In this document: positions 15,258-23,075 of the stretch, one piece after another | Layout of the letters: each line of letters begins with the position of its first letter | How positions within the stretch are numbered: position 1 is the first letter of the stretch | Source: an uncultured Bacteroidales bacterium | Lineage (GTDB): Bacteria > Bacteroidota > Bacteroidia > Bacteroidales > JAUNSR01 | Direction: 5' to 3' | DNA length: 23,075 nt | NCBI GenBank assembly: GCA_947074245.1 | Contig: CAMTOW010000002.1 | Coordinates: forward strand, 1-23,075 | Made by a program: the position numbers and the translations under genes | Notes under the pieces: model-generated | The model's database searches: none | The model's input: the letters and a program-made list of their open reading frames with translations, nothing else | Told to the model about the DNA's origin: nothing

Positions 15258-18026
15258 TTATAATACGATATTTACAATCTTGTTCGGAACTACGATCACT
15301 TTCTTAGGAGTTTTTCCATCCATCCATTTAGCGGAGTTCTCATTCGCAAGCGCTGCTTTTTCAACTTCCTCTTTCGGAGTATCCACCGGGAACTCCATGT
15401 TGAAGCGAGCTTTTCCGTTGAACGATATCGCGTATACGACATTCGATTCTTTCAGATACTCTTCGTTGAATACAGGCCATTTCGCGTCGCATACGGAAGT
15501 CTCATGTCCGAGCGCATGCCATAGCTCTTCGGCGATATGCGGAGCGAACGGAGCAAGAAGCACCACAAGTTCGCCCAATACCTGTTTGCTGTTGCATTTC
15601 TGAGCGGTCAGTTCGTTCACGCAGATCATGAACGCCGATACGGATGTATTGAATGAGAAGTTCTCAATATCCCAGCTTACTTTCTTAATCAGCTTATGCA
15701 ATGATTTAAGCGCGTCTTTGGTCGGTTCGCTGTCTGTCGGCAGGAACTGATCGTTTTTGTAGAACAACGCCCATAATTTACGCAAGAATCGGTGTACACC
15801 GTCGATACCGTTGGTATCCCATGGTTTCGACTGCTCCAACGGCCCAAGGAACATTTCGTAGAAACGAAGCGTATCGGCACCGAACTTATCGACGATCACA
15901 TCCGGGTTGACAACGTTGAACATCGATTTCGACATCTTTTCAACAGCCCATCCGCAAACGTACTTGCCGTCTTCAAGAATAAATTCTGCCGTAGCGAATT
16001 CCGGACGCCACGCTTTGAACGCCTCCTGATCCAGGATATCGTTCGACACGATGTTCACGTCCACATGAAGCGGAGTCACGTCATACTGATCTTTCAAGTT
16101 CAGCGATACGAACGTATTGGTGTCTTTGATTCGGTAGACGAAGTTGGAACGCCCCTGGATCATACCCTGGTTCACTAGTTTTTTGAACGGTTCGTCTTCA
16201 CAAACCAATCCGAGGTCAAACAAGAACTTGTTCCAGAAACGGCTGTAGATCAAGTGGCCCGTAGCATGCTCGGTTCCACCGATATATAGATCGACATTTT
16301 TCCAATAACGATTCGCGTCTTCCGAAACGAGAGCGTTCTCGTTATGAGGATCCATATAACGCAGGTAATATGCAGATGATCCGGCGAAACCGGGCATCGT
16401 GTTCAGTTCGAGCGGATACCCCTCTGCCGTATGCCAGTTGCGGGCATGACCCAATGGAGGCTCTCCGGTTTGAGTCGGCAGGAACGAATCCACTTCCGGC
16501 AACAATAGCGGAAGCTTCTCTTCATCGAGCATATACGGCATTCCGTCTTTATAATATACCGGGAACGGTTCGCCCCAATAACGCTGACGGCTGAAGATCG
16601 CATCGCGCAGACGGAAATTCACTTTCACGCGTCCGATCCCTTTCTCTTCGATGAATTGTTTTGTCTTAGCGATCGCGGCTTTCACTTCCAGACCGTTCAA
16701 GTCCAGTTCTTCTCCGCGAGAGTTGATCATGATACCGTCTTTGGCATCGAAGCTCTCTTCGCTGACATCGCATCCTTCGATCAACGGAATGATCGGCAAA
16801 TCGAAATGTTTGGCGAAAGCGTAGTCGCGCGAGTCGTGTGCCGGAACCGCCATGATCGCACCCGTTCCGTAGCCCGCTAGTACGTAGTCGCTCACGTATA
16901 CCGGAATCTTTTTACCCGAAAGCGGGTTGATGGCATACGCTCCGGTAAATACGCCCGATACGGTTTTATCGGTCTGACGGTCGCGTTCTGTTTTATGTTT
17001 GGTCGCTGCCAGATAATCGGCAACGGCTTGTTTCTGCTCCGCAGTAGTTACCTGATCCACGTACGCGCTTTCGGGAGCGAGCACCATGAACGTTACTCCG
17101 AATACCGTGTCGGCACGAGTCGTAAAGATGGTAAACTCCAGGTCGCTGTTATCGATTTTAAACTGCATTTCGGCACCTTCGGAGCGACCGATCCAGTTTT
17201 TCTGAGTTTCTTTCAAAGAGTCGGTCCAGTCGAGTTTGTCCAGTCCTTTCAACAGACGGTCGGCATAAGCGCCTACGCGAAGACACCACTGACGCATCAG
17301 TTTCTGTTCAACCGGATGACCGCCGCGTTCGGAAACACCGTTCACCACCTCATCGTTCGCCAATACCGTACCCAAAGCCGGACACCAGTTCACCATCGTA
17401 TCGCCCAGATAAGCGATTCGGTAGTTCATCAGAAGCTCCTGTTGCTCTTTTTCGGCAAATCCGTTCCACTCCTCAGCGGTGAAATATACGTCGCGGGTCG
17501 TAACCGCGTTCACGCCTTCCGAGCCGTTCTGTTCGAAACGTTTCACCAATTCTGCGATCGGCAATGCCTGATCCGCGTCTTTGTCGTAATAACTGTCGAA
17601 CATTTTGATGAACGCCCACTGGGTCCATTTATAATAATCCGGTTCGCACGTGCGGATCTCACGGCTCCAATCGTAGCAGAAGCCGATCTTATCCAACTGT
17701 TCGCGATAACGATTGATATTTTGTTTGGTAGTGATAGCCGGGTGCTGTCCTGTCTGGATCGCATACTGCTCTGCCGGAAGACCGTAAGCATCGTATCCCA
17801 TCGGATGAAGCACGTTGAATCCGTTCAGACGTTTGTAACGTGAAAAGATATCAGACGCGATGTATCCGAGCGGATGCCCTACATGCAATCCCGCTCCCGA
17901 TGGATAAGGGAACATATCCAGTACGTAAAACTTAGGCATTGAAGCGTCTTCCTTCACTTTATAGGTCTGGTTCTGTTTCCAGAACTCCTGCCATTTCTTT
18001 TCAATTTCTCTGAAATTGTATTCCAT
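15258..18026 (-). CDS. leuS: Leucyl-tRNA synthetase
   Basis: This class I aminoacyl-tRNA synthetase (922 residues from the chosen start) charges tRNA-Leu. The N-terminal catalytic domain shows FPYPSGAGLHVGHPLGY, with the HIGH-type signature HVGH. The CP1 editing domain (about 230-430) includes FTTRADTVFGVTF and YGTGAIMAVPAHDSRDYAFA. The KMSKS loop VEKMSKSMFNVVNPD follows, then the anticodon-binding and C-terminal domains. The frame is open 15 codons further upstream to 18071. I prefer MEYNFREIEKKWQEFW at 18026 because that is where family similarity begins and it leaves a normal leader after the promoter box at 18086-18093. Confidence 0.97.
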   Translation of the reverse strand: MEYNFREIEKKWQEFWKQNQTYKVKEDASMPKFYVLDMFPYPSGAGLHVGHPLGYIASDIFSRYKRLNGFNVLHPMGYDAYGLPAEQYAIQTGQHPAITTKQNINRYREQLDKIGFCYDWSREIRTCEPDYYKWTQWAFIKMFDSYYDKDADQALPIAELVKRFEQNGSEGVNAVTTRDVYFTAEEWNGFAEKEQQELLMNYRIAYLGDTMVNWCPALGTVLANDEVVNGVSERGGHPVEQKLMRQWCLRVGAYADRLLKGLDKLDWTDSLKETQKNWIGRSEGAEMQFKIDNSDLEFTIFTTRADTVFGVTFMVLAPESAYVDQVTTAEQKQAVADYLAATKHKTERDRQTDKTVSGVFTGAYAINPLSGKKIPVYVSDYVLAGYGTGAIMAVPAHDSRDYAFAKHFDLPIIPLIEGCDVSEESFDAKDGIMINSRGEELDLNGLEVKAAIAKTKQFIEEKGIGRVKVNFRLRDAIFSRQRYWGEPFPVYYKDGMPYMLDEEKLPLLLPEVDSFLPTQTGEPPLGHARNWHTAEGYPLELNTMPGFAGSSAYYLRYMDPHNENALVSEDANRYWKNVDLYIGGTEHATGHLIYSRFWNKFLFDLGLVCEDEPFKKLVNQGMIQGRSNFVYRIKDTNTFVSLNLKDQYDVTPLHVDVNIVSNDILDQEAFKAWRPEFATAEFILEDGKYVCGWAVEKMSKSMFNVVNPDVIVDKFGADTLRFYEMFLGPLEQSKPWDTNGIDGVHRFLRKLWALFYKNDQFLPTDSEPTKDALKSLHKLIKKVSWDIENFSFNTSVSAFMICVNELTAQKCNSKQVLGELVVLLAPFAPHIAEELWHALGHETSVCDAKWPVFNEEYLKESNVVYAISFNGKARFNMEFPVDTPKEEVEKAALANENSAKWMDGKTPKKVIVVPNKIVNIVL

Positions 18027-18085
18027 TCCTATATTTTTTTCTATAAATCGATTCTGATAATGCGTTACCACGCAGAAAATCGCGT

Positions 18086-18093
18086 CAAAGTTA
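18086..18093 (-). promoter_or_regulatory. Probable -7 promoter box for leuS
   Basis: On the minus strand the bases read TAACTTTG, matching TAnnTTTG, 59 bases before the preferred leuS start. A TTTTTTG run lies upstream but is closer (12 bases) than the usual 19-21. Confidence 0.45.
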
Positions 18094-18168
18094 GTGAAAC
18101 TTTATCAAAAAACAGGGGGGTAATCTCCACGAATTAAAGCAGATAATAGCGGGCTGAAAGGTTTTATG

Positions 18169-18176
18169 TATCTTTG
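18169..18176 (+). promoter_or_regulatory. Probable -7 promoter box for dusB
   Basis: TATCTTTG matches TAnnTTTG exactly, 67 bases before the ATG at 18244. No good TTTG -33 box is seen. It is divergent from the leuS promoter. Confidence 0.5.
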
Positions 18177-18243
18177 CGCGCCGATTCTCCGGAGCCGTTC
18201 ACGGGCCGAAGAGGATTAGCCACACAGATTTAACCACTTACAA

Positions 18244-19236
18244 ATGAAGATAGCGAATATAGACCTGGGTGAAAAACCCGTTCTACTGGCGCCGATGGAG
18301 GATGTGACCGACATCGGATTCCGCCTGATGTGCAAACGTTTCGGTGCCGATATGGTATATACCGAATTCGTTTCAGCCGACGCCTTGATCCGCAGCGTCA
18401 ATAAGACACAACAAAAACTGGTAACTCATGAAGAGGAGCGTCCCGTCGTGATTCAGATCTACGGCCGGGAAGTGGATCCGATGGTGGAGGCGGCTCGCAT
18501 CGTCGAGGAAGCCCAACCCAATATATTGGATATCAACTTCGGATGCCCCGTGAAGCGTGTTGCCGGAAAAGGCGCGGGCGCCGGAATGTTACGCGATATT
18601 CCTCGCATGCTCGAGATTACGAAGTCGGTAGTTGATGCGGTCAAAATCCCCGTTACGGTGAAAACCCGTCTGGGATGGGATCAAGACAGCAAAATCATTG
18701 TGGAACTCGCCGAGCAACTGCAAGATTGCGGGATCGCGGCACTCGCCGTACACGGACGCACGAGAAGCCAGATGTACACGGGCGAAGCGGATTGGGAACT
18801 GATCGGTAAGATCAAGGAAAATCCGCGTATGAACATCCCGATCATCGGCAACGGCGACGTAACCTCCGACTTGGTCGCGAAAGAGAAATTCGACAAATAC
18901 GGTGTGGATGCCATTATGGTGGGTCGTGCGACAATCGGTCGTCCCTGGATCTTCCAAGAGATCAAGCATTATCTGCAAACAGGCGAACACCTGCCGGAGA
19001 TTCCATTCCACGAAAAGATGGCGATTATCCGCCAGCAGGTCAATGACAGCGTAGCCCGTCTCGACGAATACCGCGGAATTCTCCATATCCGTCGTCATTT
19101 GGCGGCCACTCCGATATTCAAAGGGATTCCGAATTTCCGCGATACACGCATCGCGATGCTTCGCGCGGATTCGGTCGAAGAACTTTTCTCGATTCTCAAC
19201 CGGATCGAAACGGATTTTGCGGAATATCTTCATTGA
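18244..19236 (+). CDS. dusB: tRNA-dihydrouridine synthase (DusB-like)
   Basis: This 330-residue FMN-dependent enzyme reduces specific uridines in tRNA to dihydrouridine using NADPH. The TIM-barrel motifs are in order: LLAPMEDVTDIGFR (14-27, FMN site), VIQIYG (69-74), DINFGCPVKRVAGKGAGAG (96-114) with the catalytic Cys101, VTVKTRLGW, LAVHGRTRSQMYTG, IIGNGDV and MVGRATIGRPWIF. The helical C-terminal recognition domain follows (about 250-330). Length is normal for DusB-type proteins. The exact uridine target is not determinable here. It is transcribed away from leuS from its own promoter; no clear terminator follows it. Confidence 0.94.
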   Translation: MKIANIDLGEKPVLLAPMEDVTDIGFRLMCKRFGADMVYTEFVSADALIRSVNKTQQKLVTHEEERPVVIQIYGREVDPMVEAARIVEEAQPNILDINFGCPVKRVAGKGAGAGMLRDIPRMLEITKSVVDAVKIPVTVKTRLGWDQDSKIIVELAEQLQDCGIAALAVHGRTRSQMYTGEADWELIGKIKENPRMNIPIIGNGDVTSDLVAKEKFDKYGVDAIMVGRATIGRPWIFQEIKHYLQTGEHLPEIPFHEKMAIIRQQVNDSVARLDEYRGILHIRRHLAATPIFKGIPNFRDTRIAMLRADSVEELFSILNRIETDFAEYLH

Positions 19237-19410
19237 TCCCCGTTCCTCTCTCGCCTCCGCGCCTGCTCGGTTCGGGTGGTCAAGAGTGATTGCAGGAATG
19301 GATCGAACAGGCAAAAAATTCCCGAATGTTGGTAAAAAAGACGTTTCTTCCGCTTTTCAACGAGTTGAAGACCGATTATTTGGTACGTCAAAACATCTTG
19401 TAACGAACTT

Positions 19411-19441
19411 TTTGTTTCCTTTGTATTAGTCAATAACTTCA
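19411..19441 (+). promoter_or_regulatory. Possible promoter for the GIN-domain gene
   Basis: TTTG (19411-19414) is followed after exactly 19 bases by TAACTTCA (19434-19441), 13 bases before the ATG. The -33 box and spacing are good; the -7 box matches only part of TAnnTTTG. Confidence 0.35.
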
Positions 19442-19454
19442 AAATTTATCACTT

Positions 19455-20180
19455 ATGAATCTGAAATCATTTCTGATCGTATTGATGTCGCTGGTATTCA
19501 CATCACAGATACAGGCGCAGCTTTTGAAAAGAGTGAACGGGAACGACAAGTACGAGACTCGAGAATATAAAGTGGGCGATTTCACGAAAGTGAATCTGTC
19601 TCATGCCTTCAATGTAGTTTATAAAAACAATCCCGATTCGGCGGGTATCGTCAAAGTATATGGCGAAGAGAACATCCTGGACATGCTGGAAGTGAAATGC
19701 GAAAAAGGGAAACTCTGGATAAAACTGAAAACGATCCGAGATCCGAAATTCGGCGTAATCCTGATCCACATGTATTCCAACGGTTTGGACGAGGTGATCT
19801 GCGACGGAGGAGGCACCTTTGAAATCCTTTCGCCACTTGATGCTCCCGAGATTCGTCTGAGCGTAACGGGTGCCGGACAAATCAAAGCCGAAAAGATCAC
19901 TTGTGGTGTTTTGCAGGCGAGCGTAGGCGGTTCGGGAGATATCCTGGTAGCCGGAACAGCCGGTTTTGCCGACCTGTCGGTTCAAAACAAAGGCGAGATC
20001 CGTGCGCTTGATCTGAAAGCGGAAAGCGGTAGCGCCCACATTACCGGAGGTGGTGAAATTCGCTGCAACATCGAAAAAGAACTGAAAACCGTGATGACCG
20101 GAGGCGGAAAGATCTATTATTCCGGAAAACCGGAATTGAAATCTCGCAGCTTCGGATCCGGACAGGTGATTCCGTTGTAA
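19455..20180 (+). CDS. Exported GIN-domain protein (DUF2807, putative auto-transporter adhesin head domain)
   Basis: This 241-residue protein has a signal peptide (MNLKSFLIVLMSLVFTSQIQAQ) followed by a single GIN/DUF2807 domain. The domain begins with the typical 'ETREYKVGDFTKVNLSHAFNVVYKN' type of region (residues 36-58). It continues as a beta-helix with short Gly/Asp-rich turns (CDGGGTFEI, VTGAGQIKAEKI, VGGSGDILVAG, ITGGGEIRCNI, MTGGGKIYYSG). The family is abundant in Bacteroidetes; the database name mentions adhesin heads, but the cellular role is unknown. No T9SS C-terminal domain or lipobox Cys is present, so periplasmic location is most likely. It is monocistronic, with a good terminator downstream. 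Confidence 0.87.
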   Translation: MNLKSFLIVLMSLVFTSQIQAQLLKRVNGNDKYETREYKVGDFTKVNLSHAFNVVYKNNPDSAGIVKVYGEENILDMLEVKCEKGKLWIKLKTIRDPKFGVILIHMYSNGLDEVICDGGGTFEILSPLDAPEIRLSVTGAGQIKAEKITCGVLQASVGGSGDILVAGTAGFADLSVQNKGEIRALDLKAESGSAHITGGGEIRCNIEKELKTVMTGGGKIYYSGKPELKSRSFGSGQVIPL

Positions 20181-20220
20181 GCGAAAACAATAAATATTTA
20201 TTCAATTTTAAAAATAAAAA

Positions 20221-20266
20221 AACGTCCTGCTTTTCATCCAATTGAAAGCAGGGCGTTTGCTTTTTG
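20221..20266 (+). terminator. Terminator after the GIN-domain gene
   Basis: The arm 20221-20236 pairs with 20243-20257 (15 pairs with one bulge and one G-T pair) around a 6-base loop, followed by TTTGCTTTTT. It lies 40 bases after the stop. Confidence 0.75.
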
Positions 20267-20371
20267 CTACAATTATTAGCGTAAGTAGTTTCAAAAAAGA
20301 AATTAATAAGCAAAAAACCAACGATTACCCGCTCAATAACCCGAAACATTACGGAAAATATTCTTTAATCC

Positions 20372-20403
20372 TTTGCTTAATCAGCGTTTTAAGATTAATT
20401 TTG
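20372..20403 (+). promoter_or_regulatory. Promoter of the fumarate reductase/succinate dehydrogenase operon
   Basis: TTTG at 20372-20375 and TAATTTTG at 20396-20403 are both exact matches to the Bacteroidetes -33/-7 consensus, separated by 20 bases. This is the best promoter in the window. It would leave a leader of about 55 bases before the cytochrome b gene. Confidence 0.75.
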
Positions 20404-20464
20404 CGGTGCAAATTGAGTCTCCAATAAACATTATTAACAAACAAATAACTAAAAATTCAATCCT

Positions 20465-21166
20465 ATGTGGTTAGTTCATTCTTCTATCGGTAGAAAAGTG
20501 GCCATGAGTCTCTCCGGTCTTTTTCTGATCGTGTTCCTATGTGTTCACCTTACGGCGAACATGTTCATGTATGTGAGTCCTGCCGCTTTCGGCAAAGCAT
20601 GCGAATTCATGGGTAGCCCGCTTGTAATGACAATGGTTCCCGTACTTGCTTTCGGACTAGTATTTCACATTGTGTACGCGTTCGTTCTGAATGCAAGAAA
20701 CCTGAAAGCGCGCGGTCATGAGAAATATGCCGGCGGTAACGCTACTCCGGTATCGTTCGCAGCGAAAAACATGCTTGCGCTTGGTATCATCGTTCTTGGA
20801 GGTTTGGCTTTCCACCTGACTCAGTTTTGGGCTCAGATGCAGCTACAGGCATTCATCGGAAATGAGGAATATCCTCTTTTGATCGAAAACGGTTTGCCTT
20901 TGTATGACGCTGCAGGCGAATTGATCGCACCTTTCGTACTTGCAAAAATCTATTTTAGCAACTGGGTATTTGATTGTATCTATATTGTCTGGATCGTTGC
21001 TTTGTGGTTCCACTTGTCACACGGTTTCTGGAGTTCATTCCAGAGCATCGGTGTAAACAACCGCGTATGGTTCAAACGTTGGAACGTGATCGGACAGATT
21101 TTCGCAACCATCGTTTGCCTTGGTTTCATTTCATTCCCTATCGCATTCCTTCTTGGAATCCTATAA
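20465..21166 (+). CDS. Fumarate reductase/succinate dehydrogenase cytochrome b subunit
   Basis: This 233-residue membrane anchor is of the single-subunit, five-helix type (as in Wolinella FrdC and Bacillus SdhC). It binds heme b and exchanges electrons with menaquinone. Five hydrophobic segments are visible (about 14-36, 53-76, 100-120, 158-184 and 207-231). Candidate heme-ligand histidines lie in helices: His28 (CVHLTANMF), His68 (LVFHIVYAF), His117 (AFHLTQF), and His183 and His186 (WFHLSHGF). The conserved SSIGRKVAMSLSGL start and the GVNNRVWFKRWN loop fit Bacteroidetes members. It is first in the operon, 43 bases before the flavoprotein gene. In Bacteroidales this complex mainly works as fumarate reductase; direction cannot be read from sequence. 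Confidence 0.95.
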   Translation: MWLVHSSIGRKVAMSLSGLFLIVFLCVHLTANMFMYVSPAAFGKACEFMGSPLVMTMVPVLAFGLVFHIVYAFVLNARNLKARGHEKYAGGNATPVSFAAKNMLALGIIVLGGLAFHLTQFWAQMQLQAFIGNEEYPLLIENGLPLYDAAGELIAPFVLAKIYFSNWVFDCIYIVWIVALWFHLSHGFWSSFQSIGVNNRVWFKRWNVIGQIFATIVCLGFISFPIAFLLGIL

Positions 21167-21209
21167 TTATCCGGCAAACAAAGTTAAACTCATAATCCTT
21201 TAAATAGAT

Positions 21210-23075
21210 ATGACAAAGATTAATTCCCGTATTCCTGAAGGGCCATTGGCTGAGAAATGGAATAATTATAAAAGTCACCAGAAATTGGTGAACCCGGCTA
21301 ACAAACGCCGTCTGGATATCATCGTTGTGGGTACCGGTCTTGCCGGTGCGTCTGCAGCTGCTTCTCTTGGCGAGATGGGCTTCAACGTAATCAACTTCTG
21401 TATTCAGGACTCTGCTCGTCGTGCTCACTCGATCGCGGCTCAGGGAGGTATCAATGCAGCTAAAAACTATCAAAACGACGGTGACTCGGTTTACCGTTTG
21501 TTCTACGATACAATCAAAGGGGGCGACTATCGTGCTCGTGAGGCAAACGTTTACCGTCTTGCTGAGGTTTCTAACGCCATCATCGACCAGTGTGTTGGCC
21601 AAGGTGTACCTTTCGCTCGCGAATACGGCGGTCTTCTTGACAACCGTTCTTTCGGTGGTGCTCAGGTATCACGTACATTCTACGCAAAAGGACAGACAGG
21701 TCAGCAGCTTCTTTTGGGTGCTTACTCGGCTCAGATGCGTCAGGTTGAAAAAGGAACGGTTAAACTATATACTCGTTACGAAATGCTTGACCTTGTCATG
21801 ATCGACGGTCGTGCTCGCGGTATCATCGCTCGTGACTTGGTTACCGGTAAATTGGAGCGTTTCGCTGCTCACGCGGTTGTAATCGCGACAGGCGGATACG
21901 GTAACGCATTCTTCCTTTCTACCAATGCGATGTCTTGTAACGGTTCTGCTGCGATGCAGTGTTACCGCAAAGGGGCTTACTTCGCAAACCCTGCTTTCGC
22001 TCAGATTCACCCGACTTGTATCCCGGTTCACGGCGAATTCCAGTCGAAACTGACGTTGATGTCTGAATCTTTGCGTAATGACGGTCGTATCTGGGTTCCT
22101 AAGAAACTGGAAGACGCTCAGGCGATCCGTGAAGGCAAATTGAAACCGACTCAGATCGCAGAAGAAGATCGCGACTATTACTTGGAGCGTCGTTACCCGG
22201 CATTCGGTAACCTGGTTCCTCGTGACGTGGCTTCTCGCGCTGCGAAAGAGCGTTGCGACGCCGGTTTCGGTGTAAACAACACAGGTCTTGCCGTATACCT
22301 TGACTTCTCTGACGCGATCAAACGTCTTGGTCGTGACGTAGTGGAAGCTCGTTACGGAAACTTGTTCCAGATGTACGAAAAAATCGTTGACGATAATCCA
22401 TACGAAACTCCGATGATGATCTATCCTGCGATCCACTATACAATGGGTGGTATCTGGGTAGACTACGAACTACAGACTTCAATCCCTGGATGTTTCTGTA
22501 TCGGTGAAGCGAACTTCTCAGACCACGGTGCAAACCGTTTGGGTGCTTCTGCATTGATGCAGGGTCTTGCTGACGGATATTTCGTATTGCCATATACAAT
22601 CCAGAACTATCTGGCTGACCAGATCCGTGTTCCTCGTTTCTCTACAACTCTTCCTGAGTTCGATCAGACCGAGAAAGAACTACAGGATAAGATCAACAAG
22701 ATCATGGCAGTACAGGGTAACCGTACCGTAGATTCAATCCACAAAGAACTTGGTTTGATCATGTGGGATTTCGTAGGTATGGCTCGTACGAAAGAAAGCT
22801 TGGAGCTTGCCCTTACGAAATTGAAAGCGATCAGAAAAACGTTCTGGGCTCAGGTATACGTACCGGGCAAAGCAAACGATTTGAATACAGAACTAGACAA
22901 AGCACTTCGTTTGCTTGACTTCATCGAAATCGGTGAGTTGATGGCGTTGGACGGTCTGAACCGTGAAGAATCTTGCGGTGGTCACTTCCGTGAAGAGTAT
23001 CAGACTGAAGAAGGTGAGGCACTTCGTCGTGACGACTTGTTCTCATACGTTGCTTGTTGGAAATATGAAAGATCG
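21210..23075 (+). CDS. Fumarate reductase/succinate dehydrogenase flavoprotein subunit (3' end outside the window)
   Basis: An open frame begins at ATG 21210 (MTKINSRIPEGPLAEKW) and runs to the window edge without a stop: 622 codons, close to the usual 640-660. The FAD-binding GTGLAGASAAASLGEMG lies at 41-57. RRAHSIAAQGGINAAKNY carries His73, the expected covalent flavin attachment site. QIHPTC, SESLRNDGR, RRYPAFGNLVPRDVASR and HYTMGGIWVDY, followed by GEANFSDHGANRLGASALMQGL, are active-site and FAD motifs of the family. It catalyses fumarate/succinate interconversion at the cytoplasmic face. The iron-sulphur subunit gene is expected just beyond the right edge. Codon use is strongly biased (CGT, GGT), as in highly expressed genes. 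Confidence 0.97.
   Translation, partial: MTKINSRIPEGPLAEKWNNYKSHQKLVNPANKRRLDIIVVGTGLAGASAAASLGEMGFNVINFCIQDSARRAHSIAAQGGINAAKNYQNDGDSVYRLFYDTIKGGDYRAREANVYRLAEVSNAIIDQCVGQGVPFAREYGGLLDNRSFGGAQVSRTFYAKGQTGQQLLLGAYSAQMRQVEKGTVKLYTRYEMLDLVMIDGRARGIIARDLVTGKLERFAAHAVVIATGGYGNAFFLSTNAMSCNGSAAMQCYRKGAYFANPAFAQIHPTCIPVHGEFQSKLTLMSESLRNDGRIWVPKKLEDAQAIREGKLKPTQIAEEDRDYYLERRYPAFGNLVPRDVASRAAKERCDAGFGVNNTGLAVYLDFSDAIKRLGRDVVEARYGNLFQMYEKIVDDNPYETPMMIYPAIHYTMGGIWVDYELQTSIPGCFCIGEANFSDHGANRLGASALMQGLADGYFVLPYTIQNYLADQIRVPRFSTTLPEFDQTEKELQDKINKIMAVQGNRTVDSIHKELGLIMWDFVGMARTKESLELALTKLKAIRKTFWAQVYVPGKANDLNTELDKALRLLDFIEIGELMALDGLNREESCGGHFREEYQTEEGEALRRDDLFSYVACWKYERS

Noticed and set aside
16995..17843. 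282-codon open frame antisense to leuS
   Set aside because: It overlaps conserved leuS sequence on the opposite strand and shows shadow-type composition with no motifs.
18027..18071. Upstream start for leuS
   Set aside because: The extra 15 residues do not resemble the start of leucyl-tRNA synthetases, whereas MEYNFREIEKKW does.
18589..19314. 241-codon open frame antisense to dusB
   Set aside because: It lies opposite conserved dusB motifs and has no family resemblance or promoter.
19237..19454. Small gene in the dusB to GIN-domain gap
   Set aside because: The short frames on both strands have no start context, motif or sensible composition; I see only a possible promoter at its right end.

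Overview
The window looks like a chromosomal segment of a Bacteroidales bacterium. The reasons are Bacteroidetes-type promoter boxes (TAnnTTTG, in one case with an upstream TTTG 20 bases away), few Shine-Dalgarno sequences, a PorZ-like propeller protein of the type IX secretion apparatus, a GIN-domain (DUF2807) exported protein, and a fumarate reductase/succinate dehydrogenase with a single five-helix cytochrome b subunit. Moderate base composition and PorZ point towards the Porphyromonadaceae/Tannerellaceae side of the order, but the genus is not fixed by what I can see.

Layout. 1-129 (-): start of a membrane protein leaving the window. 130-533: a 404-base intergenic region with four copies of a CACAGTTGTG-like motif at exact 22-base spacing, the last two forming a perfect 20-base-pair inverted repeat. 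534-6548 (+): a compact five-gene operon, lutA-lutB-lutC followed by two different thiamine-diphosphate enzymes of the pyruvate oxidase (PoxB) family, closed by a hairpin terminator. 6820-6893 (-): tRNA-Asn. 7008-9829 (+): a PfkB/adenosine-kinase-like sugar kinase and a C-terminal processing protease. 9904-11097 (+): an exported bleomycin-hydrolase-type cysteine peptidase, convergent with 11183-18026 (-), which carries leuS, a YitT-type membrane protein, rdgB and a porZ-like gene. 18244-20180 (+): dusB and an exported GIN-domain protein. 20465-23075 (+): the cytochrome b and flavoprotein subunits of fumarate reductase/succinate dehydrogenase; the flavoprotein runs off the right edge.

The most interesting part is the lut operon. 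LutABC oxidises lactate to pyruvate, and a PoxB-type enzyme would decarboxylate pyruvate oxidatively to acetate and pass electrons to quinone, so the operon reads as a lactate-to-acetate respiratory module. The two PoxB-like proteins show complementary losses. The first (509 aa) keeps the N-terminal pyrimidine-binding domain but has lost the metal/diphosphate motif and appears to have lost FAD-site residues. The second (574 aa) keeps the FAD and diphosphate domains but has lost several N-terminal active-site residues. In this fold one active site is built from two subunits, so I infer an obligate heteromer with one working site per dimer. The conserved 22-base motif array upstream is a candidate operator or an intergenic repeat.

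The rest is mostly housekeeping: nucleotide sanitation, tRNA charging and modification, envelope proteolysis and anaerobic respiration.
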